64,000 nucleotides of DNA from Nemophila menziesii (lineage: Eukaryota; Streptophyta; Magnoliopsida; Boraginales; Hydrophyllaceae), in assembly GCA_029959085.1 (NCBI GenBank), contig JARWIR010000043.1:5704001-5768000 (forward strand), read 5' to 3'. The notes under the pieces are model-generated. The model did no database searches. It had not been told where the DNA came from and worked only from the letters and a program-made list of their open reading frames with translations. The translations under genes were made by a program, and so were the position numbers. This document shows, piece by piece, positions 23,600 through 37,100 of the stretch (the stretch's first letter is position 1; every line of letters starts with the position of its first letter).

Positions 23600-24830
23600 A
23601 GGGTGATTTACTCATGAAGACCATAACCCACCAATTTCAGCCAAGAAGGTCCAATCTAAAAAAATATCCAAAATACCCTTTTTCAAATAAATAATTTCAT
23701 AAATGAATATTTACTTTCCATAGCTGAAAAATTGTATAATTAAAAAGCATTCCAACATTATACAATTCTAAAATCATAACATTACTATAATACAATATTT
23801 ACTATTCTAAAAGTAATCTATTTCCTAATATTTTTTAGTTTATAATAGAGAATTGCTTTAAAAAATAGAGAATAAAATCACTTTCTTGAATCGTCAAACT
23901 TGCATGTCTATAATAACAAAAAAAATAATTAGAAATTGAAGGGTAAAAGCATGAATAAAACGTAGTGGGTTGACAACTGAAAATAATCGAGTAACACTAC
24001 AAAAACCATGGGGTGACAGTGCTACAAAAACCATGGGGTGACAGTGCAGAACAGTGGGTTACATCACAAAAACAGTGGGTTACATCACAAAAATTGTGGG
24101 TTGACAGTGCAAAAACAGTGGGTGACGTCACAAAAACGGTGAGTTAACAGTGTAAAAATAGTGGGTTGTACGAAAACAATGAGGTGATAGTATAAAAAAG
24201 TAGGTCAAGTTGCTAAAACTCATCTCATTCACATTCGGATTATTAAAACAAAAACGTTTAAAACAATGGAAAAAAATCTAAAATTCATCTTTTCAATGAT
24301 AAAAATTAATTTTTTACCTTAATCTGGGTTTTTCATTTGAATACTAAAAATTAAATTTTTACCTTAATATAGGTTCTTCGATTATCAATGGCGTAGCTAA
24401 AACCGTGTTAATAATGGTAGAAAATGATACGCGTGTGGTAATTGTATAGGAGAAGCTTCATGGCCAAACTCAACCAATGATGATATAGAGTGGTTTTCAA
24501 GTGACTGCGGTTATCATGTGCATAGAGCGGCTTGGTGAGAATATGATTGTGAAGAGATTCTTTTTTTTGCAATGTATAGTAAAGCATGAATTTTAGTCTT
24601 TATGTTTTATTTTGTCAACGTTTCCTTTTTCTTTTCTTTTCTATATTTGATAAATTAATAACCTTAATAAATATAATATATATATAAGGTAATGTTTATT
24701 TAAGTTATTTTAATATAAGGGTAGAAATGGTATAACAAAAAAAAATGGACTTTTTGAGTAGGTAAAAAAATTATGGACTTGTTAAAGAGTGGGTTTTATG
24801 TATTTGGACTTAATAGGCTAATAACTCTTA
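23600..24830. mobile_element. Possible non-autonomous DNA element
   Basis: The left part (about 23603-23660) and the complement of the right part (about 24770-24835) share imperfect similarity including AAACCCAC-like sequence. That suggests degenerate inverted ends, without a clean duplication. It contains a minisatellite at 23995-24210 and a ~320-bp segment (24330-24650) related to 28640-28920. Class and borders are uncertain. Confidence 0.35.
23995..24210. repeat. Minisatellite, ~21-28 bp units
   Basis: About nine irregular units of the type ACAGTGGGTTACATCACAAA. The first two units (CTACAAAAACCATGGGGTGA) are nearly identical and later ones vary in length and sequence. Confidence 0.85.
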
Positions 24831-24835
24831 ATATA

Positions 24836-25879
<1,044 letters not shown>

Positions 25880-25966
<87 letters not shown>
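25880..25966. repeat. (CT)n microsatellite, ~87 bp
   Basis: Uninterrupted CT tract. The sequence just after it (CCGAACACACAGGTAC at 25981) recurs at 26161, so the region contains a local duplication. Confidence 0.97.
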
Positions 25967-25969
<3 letters not shown>

Positions 25970-27600
25970 AAATATAAAGCTCCGAACACACAGGTACTTT
26001 CACCGACATCGTAGCTCCGCCTCATCTCCTGCATTCCGTTTCCTTATTCCATTTATTTACCTTCACCGACACTGTATCTACGAAATTGTAGAACTCTAAG
26101 ACCTAGCTCCGAAATTGAAGAGGAGCTCCAATGCCTAGCTCCTTTATCAAATGGAAAGATCCGAACACACAGGTACATTCTCTCCTCGACTCTTTTAATG
26201 TGATTTGTAATTGTTTGTGTTATCCTCTCTTTAGCTCTGTTACACACACTTACACACTCACAAATCATACACGCGGTCGAAGTTTGTTTGAATTTGTCCG
26301 ATTGTTTCAATGTTTGATTTATTTGTGTCAAGCTTATGAAATATCTATACAAATTGTTTAATTTCTGTTTTCTTCCGTTTTAAAATAGAGAAATCTCATA
26401 CACACAGTTGAAATTTATTCGAATTTGTTTGATTGATCGAAATTTGTTTGCATATGTTTGATTGACTGAAATTCGTTTGAATTTGTTTGATTGACTGAAA
26501 TTTGTATAAATTTTTTATTTACTCTATAGTGCAATTTTTCATATAATGTAGGGACTTATAGTGCTTTAAAATGTGTAATGTGTCACATATTCAAGGGTTT
26601 AATAGTGCAATCTTGCATAGTATAGGGAAGTGCAGTGCAAGATATTGATTGGATTCCGATTCAAATTCTAGCTGTTGAATCAGTAATTCTTGAAGAAGTT
26701 TTATAACAGATTTTTTGAATTATTCTATAGTGAGATCTTTGTATAATATAGGGACTTATAGTGCTTTGAATTTTTTTGTAGTAAATATCCATTTGGTACA
26801 ACTGTTGGAGAGTTAATTGCAACATTTGTCCCTGTTGTTATTGCTGTCCCTCTAAGGCTCTTACTACTACCTCAGCTAACCCTTATTATCAAGGCCTTGT
26901 TCTTGGTACAGGTAATATTCAACAAAAATTGCATATATTTATTTATATTTTCCTATAAAGTCATGTATATGTCATTTATTTCTATAGAATTAACTCATTA
27001 AGTAGATGATAGCCACAAATTCTATTGTTTTGATTTTTGATTAACGTTTTATTTGAGTTAAGTTAGAGTGCACCAAAAACGTACCATTGGTCCCTGTGTT
27101 ATGCAAAGTAGGCAAACATATTCCCTGTGTTATAAATTTAGCGAATTTGCCAATATCAAACCAAAAACGTTGAACTATGTCCCTGATGAGGGTAATTTTT
27201 CATAATCTAGGGACCAACGGTGTAATATTTGCATATCAAAATATAGGGTCCCATAATATTTGTCTAATGATCTTTATTTGTATTCTTATCTTGAATATGT
27301 AAAATATTTTTCTATAAAAAAATTCCATCCTTTATATTAATATTTTCACAATAAATAGTGTCAATCAATACAAATCTTTCCTGTAAGTTCTGTGTAGTAA
27401 AATATACATTAAGAATGTAACTGATGTTAAAATCTATTAGGCAATTAGAAATACTTGAAGATCCAGGTTATTTCTCAGGTACTAAATGTGTAATATTTCA
27501 GAATGGCATCGGCTTTTAGGTATATATTATATGAATGGAACTGTAATTCTTCCTTTTTTCCATTTCTTCTAACTCAATTTAACGAAGCATTTTGTGTTTA
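25967..27600 (+). pseudogene. Leader and intron-like part of a captured gene
   Basis: Upstream of the PRP16-like exons. Possible exon ends occur at about 26172 (ACACAG followed by GTACATT) and 26781-26912. The latter is an open stretch with KYPFGTTVGELIATF that I do not recognise. The rest is intron-like AT-rich DNA with phrases such as TATAGGGACTTATAGTGC, also seen at 28240 and 50160. Function cannot be assigned. Confidence 0.35.
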
Positions 27601-27604
27601 ACCA

Positions 27605-28303
27605 GGGTTAGATCTACTTGCAAACATGAAAAGGAAAGAATCGTACACGGATGGTGGGATCAAAGTCCCAAGAGCAAAAAGAGCTTCTGTTATTTCATCT
27701 CTAGATGAGGAAGGATGAACTAGGAACTAGATTTTCTAATGTATCTCATGGTCATTCAAGTAGGCGGTATCGTGAAACATCTACTTCAATTAACTTTTTG
27801 GGGTTAATTTCATCTTTAGTCCTTTTAGTATTCGAAATATGTTTATATATTCTGTGCAATTTGACAGATAGTACTATAGCTGATGGGAGACAATTTGATG
27901 AGGCAGTTCCAAGACATCACTCAAATGAACACAAGCAGGTACATTCATTGTTTGAAGATTATAATTCTATTATATGGATACACGAAATTATTGACATGTA
28001 AATTATCTTTTTATTTCTATTTTATCTAAGGTTCCAGCTTCATCTACTGGAAATTACCCAAGTAACCCTAAGTATGAATCTGAAGATCAAGATAGGAGAA
28101 GACATAGTCTCGAGAAGGAGCGAAGATAGGAGGTATAGAGAGTCGCCACGTGGTGGTGAGTATGATAGGAAAAGAAGTAGATATGAAGGTTCTAGGAGAA
28201 CCGCATGTATGTAATTTTGCAATTATTTCATAATATAGGGACCTATAGTGAAATTAAATTAAAATAAATAAATTTGCAGGGAGATCTGACTGGGATGATG
28301 AAA
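27605..28303 (+). pseudogene. PRP16-type DEAH helicase gene fragment
   Basis: Exon-like blocks encode parts of the N-terminal arm of the splicing helicase PRP16 (Arabidopsis At5g13010, CUV). They are: GLDLLANMKRKES with IKVPRAKRASVISSLDEE (27605 to about 27715); SSRRYRETSTS (to about 27785); GRQFDEAVPRHHSNEHKQ (27868 to about 27940); KYESEDQDRRRHSLEKERR, then YRESPRGGEYDRKRSRYE (28031 to about 28205); and GRSDWDD at 28280-28301, where similarity stops. The introns have GT and AG ends. Frameshifts occur near 27710 and 28125. The RNA helicase core is absent, so no active enzyme results. Retained introns show copying of genomic DNA. I found no inverted repeats or Helitron ends; it could be a transposon capture or a segmental duplication. 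Confidence 0.72.
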
Positions 28304-29153
28304 TTTTCGGAACTTTTAGTTCTTCAAATTTTTTTAGGTGAAAAAGTGACTTTTTTTTGGGTTAATTGCGCCACATGGATATTTACTGCAAAACAATTCA
28401 AAAAATAGAGTATAAGACCAAATTGCACACTCCAACAGTCACGGCAATGGACCCACAAAATTCACACATCATCCCCTCCCCATATACGTTATTTTCGAAG
28501 CATCACTTCTCATTAGGGAAAAGCCTCCAACTGTCATTATTTTGGCTCATGTAGGATTTGTATAAAAACATAATAAACATCTCGACTGTAATTATACTTA
28601 AATCAGATAATTTTGAAAATTTGTAAAAGTGATGAGATTAGATTTTTTTTAATGTTTTTACCTTAATTTGGGTTCTTCGCCAAGCATGGTTGATGATGGT
28701 GGAGAATGGTGTGGAAGGTGAGTGTGAAGAGGGTTCCTTTTGTTTTTTGTTCCAATGCGAGTGTGAAGAGATGGGTTTGAAGTTTTATCATTTTCATGTT
28801 TTATTCTTTTTCGAACATAAAATGTTTCATTCTTTTCAACGTTTAATTTTTCTATTCTTTCTCTCTTCTGAATTTTTCAATGTTTCCGTTTGTATACTTT
28901 TTTTATCTTAAATTTATTATTTATCTAATATTCGGGGTGTAAAATCGACAAAAAAAAAACCAGAAACAAAAATCGGGTAGCAAAACTAAAAACTTCAAAA
29001 AATTAATGTGTAGTTCCAATCCCAATACGAAATTTTCAGAAAAATCGAAAATCAAATCAGGCTCCACTCTTTCATTTTGTAGAGGGAAGTCGCATGTGTC
29101 ATATTTTTTTCTGAAACCAGTTTCAAAATTTGAAGGTATCTATTCAATGAACA
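28304..29153. repeat. Dispersed repeat related to 24330-24650
   Basis: From about 28640 to 28920 the sequence follows that at 24330-24650 (TTTTTACCTTAAT, then GGTTCTTCG, then GTGAAGAG, then TTTTATTCTTTT and CAACGTTT). No other feature is visible and the short open frames are not supported. Confidence 0.5.
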
Positions 29154-29598
29154 CATTTTTTTTCTTCTCTTTTACACACATAAAACACGATTGTTATTAC
29201 TAAATTCTAATAAAAATAAAAATATGTGTGTAATTCCGTATCTTCAGATACGGGGTATTTTCTAGAATAATCATTTTTATTTAGCTTATTTTTACAAGTA
29301 ATAGAATGATTTGCACTCTCTTATATATAGTTCAACTATGAATTTTACACAATTTATTATAAATTTGTAAATTCATTTTTTTTCTTCTCTTTTACACACA
29401 TAAAACACGATTGTTATTACTAAATTCTAATAAAAATAAAAATATGTGTGTATTTTTTCGTATCTTCAGATACAGGGTATTTTCTAGAATAATCATTTTT
29501 ATTTAGCTTATTTTTACAAGTAACGGAATGATTTGCAGTCTCTTATATATAGTTCAACTATGAATTTTACACAATTTATTATAAATTTGTAAATTAAT
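29154..29598. repeat. 220-bp direct tandem duplication
   Basis: Copy 1 is 29154-29373 and copy 2 starts at 29374. They share 220 bp, from CATTTTTTTTCTTCTC to TATAAATTTGTAAATT, with only a handful of differences, so the duplication is recent. A conserved TATCTTCAGATAC palindrome occurs in each unit. Confidence 0.95.
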
Positions 29599-29781
29599 TT
29601 TTGTCCAAATACTTTCAGGTACGTGACATTCCCGTGTGTGTGTGTATATATATATATATAAAGTATTATATAAATGAGATTAGAATCTGACAAAATTTAT
29701 GAAAACCTGATATAAAATACGTTAGACTCCTTCAAAATTTATTGAGAATTTAAAAGATTTAGAGAAAATCCATTTAGAATT

Positions 29782-29972
29782 GAGTAATGATATATGTCAC
29801 CCCTTTTCATGTCACCCTTTTATCACCCTTCTATATATATGTATTGATTTCCTTGAATAGATGATAGAGAAAAATTAAATAGGATAGAGAAATCAATTCA
29901 TTGGTCCATGTAGGCATACACGTAGGAGGTGATAAAAAGGTGATACAAAAAGGGTGACAAATATCATTACTC
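29782..29972. mobile_element. 191-bp MITE with GAGTAATG inverted ends
   Basis: The ends GAGTAATGATATATGTCACC and the complement of the right end (GAGTAATGATATTTGTCACC) pair over more than 20 bp. No coding capacity. It shares the GAGTAATG end and a GGCGATAAAAAGG-like interior with the MITEs at 49305 and 51678. I cannot see a convincing target-site duplication for this copy. Confidence 0.85.
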
Positions 29973-31142
29973 TTATTAAAATAGCCAATGAATCTTAAAT
30001 GTCTATAAATTTTAAAAACTCTAAAAAAATCATACATACAAATCCTATAAAGTCTTAATTTAGAATATTCTTAAGTTAATTAAACCCTATAAAAATTAAG
30101 TTATAAATGTCTTACCTACATATAAAAATAATAATAGGACAAATAAAGAGAGTAAGGAACATTTTAAAACTATATATAATATTTTAATTTTGTTGTTTAA
30201 AAGGTTTAAAAATATATTCTTTTAGTCTCAATAAGTTCAAATTTTAAATAATACATGAATTATATTTATGTATTTAATAGGTTATATCTTTTTTAATGTG
30301 TTACATATTTTTAATAAATTATATGTATTCTTAAAAGATTATTTATTTTTGTTAATAATTTATTTGTATGAACTTTATTAGGTAATACTTTTTCTTCCTA
30401 CATCTATGACCTATTTTTAAAACAAAACGGTAAAAAGAAAAAATATCCATATTTCATAATAAATCTGCCTGGTAGCTACCAACCAGTCAAAACACTAGTC
30501 TTTACAATTTCAGTTTCCGCTTAACCCCTCAAGACTCAAGTAGCCCCACATTTTAAATTTTCATTATTTCTATTATCTTTTAATTGGATTAACAAGTCCC
30601 TATAGCTTAACTACTACCATTTTTGGAAAGTGGAATTTCATACTACTTCTCTATTTAGAGCTGACATCTGCCTAAATCGAGATTTTATCGTACTTACGTG
30701 GCCGGCCAGTAACCATCGTAACATTATCATAATAACTCCATCCATCTACCACTTAATAGTTAATTATCATACTCCTCACCTCTCTTCTTGCTAACATCTT
30801 CTAGAGTTGACTGGTGGATTTTCAATTACGTCAAAAATTTGGTAGAGTCGCCATCAAGAAATTAATTAAATTGGACCACAATTTCATTTTCTCAACTTTT
30901 TCTCGTTCTGTCCTCTTTCCAATCTTCCTGGTGGGTGTACCGTGTACATAACCTTAGAATTTTCAGAAATGAAGCTTATTATTATAAACATTTAGTTTTA
31001 TCTTGTACTGTTCAAGTCAAAGTTTGGATAAATATACTCAGAAACTAAGAAGAAATTCGTTGTGTGTGCAGTTTTGGGTTAAACCCTAATATCTAAGTAA
31101 ATAGTCCAACGATACGATCTGTAGCAAAATAACGGGTGGAAA
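29973..31142 (+). promoter_or_regulatory. Upstream region of the TT8-like gene
   Basis: No gene. Candidate regulatory sites are an AC-type MYB site ACCAACC at 30478-30484 and an ACGTG core (TTACGTGGCC) at 30694-30703. A weak TATA-like TTATTATAAAC lies at about 30978. Arabidopsis TT8 is autoregulated by MYB-bHLH-WD40 complexes through such sites (known); whether these sites work here is inference from motif matches, which occur often by chance. Confidence 0.4.
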
Positions 31143-34100
31143 ATGGCGGACCCACCTAGCAGCGACCTCCAAAGCATGCTGCAAATGGCTGTGCAAAAGG
31201 TTCAGTGGATGTATAGCCTTTTCTGGCAGCAATGTCCACAACAAGGGTAAGCTTAATTTTTGCATGTTCATAAAACATTTCGTGTATATATCAATGATAT
31301 TAATCATGTTTTTACCTTAATACATATATATATAGTTAGTACAATAAGAGATTTATCGGAGTTGATGTAAAGAAGATAATTGAATATGTGTTCGTTGTAG
31401 GATTTTAATCTGGGGTGATGGATACTATAATGGAGTGATAAAAACAAGAAAAACGGTGCAGCCATTAATGGAAGTTAGCGCAGAGGAGGCTACACTTGGA
31501 AGAAGTCAACAGCTAAAAGAACTTTACGATATGCTCTCTGCTGGAGAAGCAAATCAGCAGCCAGCAAAAAGACCTTCGGCTGCTTTATCACCCGAGGATT
31601 TGACGGAAGCTGAATGGTTCTATTTGATGTGCATCTCCTTTTCTTTTCCTCCCGGATCCGGGTAATTTTCTTCCTTTGACACAATTTTAGGGTTTTTAGA
31701 CTCGCTTCGTAATCTAACAAGTGATTTAAATAGTTAATGCAATATGACTAATGGAGTTGAGGAATTTGTGGAAAAAACTATATCCTCAATTATCATGTCA
31801 TGAAATATCACAAGATAATCAAATACTGGTTAAAATTCTAGCTATTTTTTACACAATTCATCCCATAATTACTGTTTTGCATTTTTATGTTATTTTGGAT
31901 TAAATTTTAGTCTGCCATTGAGAATGATCCATCATGTCTGTACATACATACGATGATGAGAGGATGAGAAAAGGTATAATACTTGATACGTACTTTAAAA
32001 GAAACATGCCTTAGACATGGCAAGAGTTCCATTCAATAATATTGTGTTTACAATCATCCAGCTAAGTAATAAAAAAGAAACACATAATCAAATATTTAAA
32101 CATTCATCATATACTTTAATAAACTTAAATTTTTTTAAGGAAAGACATATATACACACAAAATAAGTGAAAAAGTTTTATAATTTCTTCCGGTCAGGGAA
32201 TGGAGTACGAGTTTACCTTATGATTTTTGAGAAAACATAAGAACAAAAAAAAAATTATAAACCACCCCCGGCTAAAAATTAAATCCTGATTTTTTCTTAA
32301 TGAATTCTAACCCCCTAACGTAAAATTTTTAAGTTCTTTAATGAACATTAACCCCCTGACAAAAAAAAAACAGTGAATCCACCTCAGGATGTTGTCATAA
32401 GTAGTTTCTTGAAGTTTGTAATAAATTTATTAGGAGTGATAAATTCGACCAATAAATATCATTACCTCGTATTATTTCTTTTACTTTTCGATAGTCCATT
32501 AGCTCCATCATAGTGTAGAAGATCTCACAATTGTTGCACGATTTTTGTAACATAATATGGTAATTGCATGTTAGAGTAATCATAAAAACTAACTCTCGAC
32601 CAAAGGTTAATGAAGAATATATTTGGTAATGAGGAGTTTAGACTGGTTTTTCTATCACATTTGTTTGTCTTGATATTGTGCAATTTTTTTGTTATTTTAG
32701 ATTTTCAATTATTAATTTTAGCTTCATATTGCTATTTACAATTAAACGTTAGTAATGTTTTTTTCTCCCTCCTACCTCCGAAGAGAATAAATTTTTATAT
32801 GATCATGCCTCATGAATTTACTTGTGTAAACAAGTCATTCTAGTAGTAGTATTAATTAATATGAGTAACAGTATATGCAAAAGTAGGAGTACTAAGAAAT
32901 AGCTCAAAGTACTCGTAATTAAAACACATTAATTACTCCACTATGATAGCCAAAGATAACAAACATGTAGTACGTCCTAGAGTACATTAAATAGGGGTGA
33001 CCTCAAAAAACAAGATTCAAGATAGGGTCTAATTTTGCAAACTTTACAAGCACCACAAACATTTGAAATTATTCAATAATATAAATATATAATGTATGTG
33101 GTAAATAGAGTATTAGATATTATTAAAGTTTAGTACTATATAAAATCGCCATTCACTGTTTACGGTATGCACAAATGCAAGAGGTTGGCAGGAGAGTGTT
33201 TGTGAAAGAAATTAACTGTTTACTAATATTTTTAACAAATATGAGTCCTGTACTCCTATTAAAAAGTTTTTCTAACAAACAAAAGAAAAAAAGTATGGTT
33301 TACTTAACAAAAACTATACGTGAGGTCTATGCTTAAGACAACAAAAGATTTTTCTTTAAGAAGGAGTCCGGGGTTCTCTATTGGGAATTTGAAAAACATA
33401 GTTACCCTGATATATTGTACTAAAAAGACCTTGTATATGTTATAAATAGATAATAATGTGAATGATTAGCACAAAATCAATTACATATCACACTTAAATG
33501 AGATTCATCAAGTCATCGTCCTACCTCCAATGAAAAAAGTTTATATATAACAAACTATTATTTATTATATACGAGTTTCCTCTTCAAATTCTGTATTTTT
33601 CTCTTTTGATTTATTTAATATAAATTTTCTTGTCTCTTCGCTTATATAGAAATCATGGGTATATTTAACTAGGTTATAAACTTTTACATTGGTGGGATAA
33701 GATCAATTATGATAGTGCTTGTGAATCGAAGTAATAATTATTTTGTAGATATATGGTTTAGTCAATAATTCATCTTAAGTAGCCGAGCATTATTTTTTTA
33801 GTCGTCATGCGTGTCAGCATGTGGAGTAGTTTGATGTTCTAATAGTAAAGACTAATTAGACCAAATAATTTTTTTTATAAACTTAAATACCATTTTACTT
33901 ATACTATCACTTAAATATTAGACAATGAGTTGCATGTATTTTGCATTTGCTTGGGAACTTAATTTAAGCCTCAAAAGTATTAACAATAAAAATTAAGATA
34001 TAAATATATACATACTTTTATTATTTTGTAATCATCGGAGAGCCACTTTAAACTCGGAGTCATTGACTCGGTTCGAACTTGTACCGCATAAAAGAAAAAT

Positions 34101-37100
34101 CAAGGTTTTGATCAGTTAAGTTAATTACCCCAACTGGTTATATGCTTTTATTATGCATGTACATGTTATATTGCATGCAGTGAATTTTTAATAGGTTTGG
34201 TAAGGGTATAACTAATTAATTTGAATGTATGTACATAATACGTAGATTACCGGGAAAAGCATTTGCAAAGCGAGAGCACATATGGCTAACGGGAGCAACT
34301 GAGAGCGATAGCAAATTCTTTTCCAGAGCTATTCTTGCTAAGGTACGTACATGCCTACCTACTTCCAAATTCAAATCGTACATTATATCACTTGACCGAA
34401 AAATCATTTTTCCTTGTGGTAGTACAACGTGTGCAAATTAGTTAAATATATCTGCGTTTTTTCAAAAATAGTAAATACATTCTTACGTTATTTTAAAAAT
34501 GTGCAAATATACTTTTGTGGTATTTCTATATAGTAATGTATATATATATATATATGACTACCTGACTTTGTTAAAAGATTGGTCTTACTTATTAAACAAA
34601 TTATATCATAGCCTTATTGTTCTCCCTAAATCTAGAATTTTCTTGTATGTTTCTTGACCTTGAATTTTTTTAAGCTAGACTTAAGTTATGCTAATTTAAA
34701 ACACTAATTGTCATTCTACTTCTACATCAACACGAATAAGAAGCTAGTGGAGTGATATTTGGAGAAGGTTTGAGTTTTGGGACTAAAAAGAATTTTCAAA
34801 ATATAATGATCAAGTTCCTAAGTTCAGACGGTCTAGGAAAAAATACTATTATAGTGAATATGGCTTTCGAGAAAGTACTTTATTAGACTGGAATGAGGCT
34901 CTCATATATTTTTTTTTTCATTACAAGGGAGATCTTAAAGGATCATGAGATACACGAACTAGAACAAAGCATCAAGAACTAGTCTAATACATCATTAATT
35001 AAGCCTGGGCTATGAATCAATCTTGGAACCTTCCACCCCATCCGATCCCGAGTAAGAACTCCCCAAATACCACTAGGAGGATCATTATGCTTGAGAAAAG
35101 ATTCGCCTTGTGATACCCCCAACTTAGCCAGCCAATTCGCGCACTCATTACCCTCTCTAAAAATACTCCCCAAATATTAATATGAAGATTGTTATCGAAA
35201 AAGGGCTTTATCGTAAGTAGAATTAAAAGAGATTTGAGTTGATATGAAGACTCTTGGAACTACTCATAAAGGGAGGAATTATTAGGTTGAGGCATAAAGT
35301 CCAAACCCAAAATATTAAAGTAGACTAGTAAAGAACAAAAAAATATTACTAGACTTGAGGCGCGAGTAATAGTATGATACAAAATTAAGATACTTGTTAA
35401 ATAAGTAGTATGTCTTATGTATGGTGATCCATAGTTTGCAATTCTTTGTATCATATTACATCCAGCTAGGGGTTGGGTGATGTATGTCGCGGTTGGATGA
35501 GGACCAACAAATAAGCGTGTGATATATATGTGAGACAAAACATAAGAGTGGTTCTTGTAGAATATATAAAAGGGTTTTTCATATTGTTCAAGGTTTTCAG
35601 TATCATAGTGAAACAGTGTGAACCTTTGTGGCGTAGGTAATTTTCCAAAACACGTAAATCTTGTGTATCAATTTGTCTATCATTTTCATTTGTATTTAAA
35701 TCTTAATATGTTTTTCAACCTAACATTTATAAGGCCAAGTAACCTTGTACTAGTGAATTTTCTTGGTGAATACTTGTATACACATGTGGTTGCTTACCTC
35801 AACACACCCATTCCTCTAAGGGTGTTATACTGACGAGTGTTGAATATGTATTCTCTTTTTTATGCATTAGGACTCAGAGTACCCGACATTGAAATACAGA
35901 CCGTGGTTGATCATGATGGTATACATAACTCTGAAGTGGCACACAATATTTTTCCATATGAAATTACATGTAGTAAGGCTACTAATGGTGTCTACTATCT
36001 CGACATATATTTAACAAGTAAAATAATCAATGATAATGTACGTACTTACTTTGAACTTAGTCCAATTATGTACAGTCCCATTGGCCGAAAGGAAACATGC
36101 TACTTATAGATCCTGGCGATGATCAGTTATCAACAGACGTTGGAAAAGTGCAAGAATGTTTCATCTTTCTACTAGCTTTGGGGAGTTGATACGTAGTCAT
36201 GGTAGTAATACCCATGCCGGTGTATTATTTTAACTATGGACTTATAGACTATATGGTTATCGTAGATACCGATGTGCATTTCTTGCAGTATCCTCCTTCC
36301 TTCCTCCCTTCTAACACATCAAAGTGGTGGTCCTTCATGCGTCGACTGATATAGCTTACCAGACCAGAGAGTGAATCATATTGGTTTGGATCTCTCATTT
36401 CATTCCTCCGGTGAGATAGGTATGAAATGGGGTGATCCAACCAGACCCGGTTTCAATAATTCATAACTTTATTCCCCATAAACACTAGGTCGGTCCAACT
36501 ATTAGAGAATGACCCCTTTGTGTGTCTGGTTAAGGATTGCCAAATAGGCTAACAAATCTGGTTGGGTGTTCTGTTCCTTATGTACATGTATCATGCTAAA
36601 TCACTTGAATGTAGCTCTCGAACTGTGGAATTTCCTACAATCGACCAACATGGTAGGGTTCTTGGCCTTATACTCACCCTCTACTTGTTTGGTAACCAAT
36701 TGTGAGTCGGTAATAACCTTAACTCAGATGGCTTCTAATGAATAGACATATACATTTCTACAATTAGTAAAATTGAGATGGATTGAAAACTGATGTTCTT
36801 GTCCCACGTGATTGATTAATACTAAGTCATGAGCACTACTCTCAAACCCTTAGGCTTCGATTCTACATTATGTTTTGTCATTTTCTTTTTCTTTACCTAC
36901 TTCAATCCTCTCGGGATATGTACTCTCTATGATAAAATATGCATGGACTTGTAAGTTGTATCTTTATTGTGTTTCTTCCTTCATATGTTAGTATATTCCT
37001 ATCTTGATATCCTACTTTAGCAAGCTTTGCAATATCTTAATCCAAGTTAATAATTGTTGTAAAGGCAAGCTTAATACTTAGATTATGCGTAATTCAAAGT

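Noticed and set aside
35837..36440. Open frames of 63-90 codons in TT8 intron 3
   Set aside because: No recognised domain. The sequence lies next to decayed gypsy pol and is probably retroelement debris.
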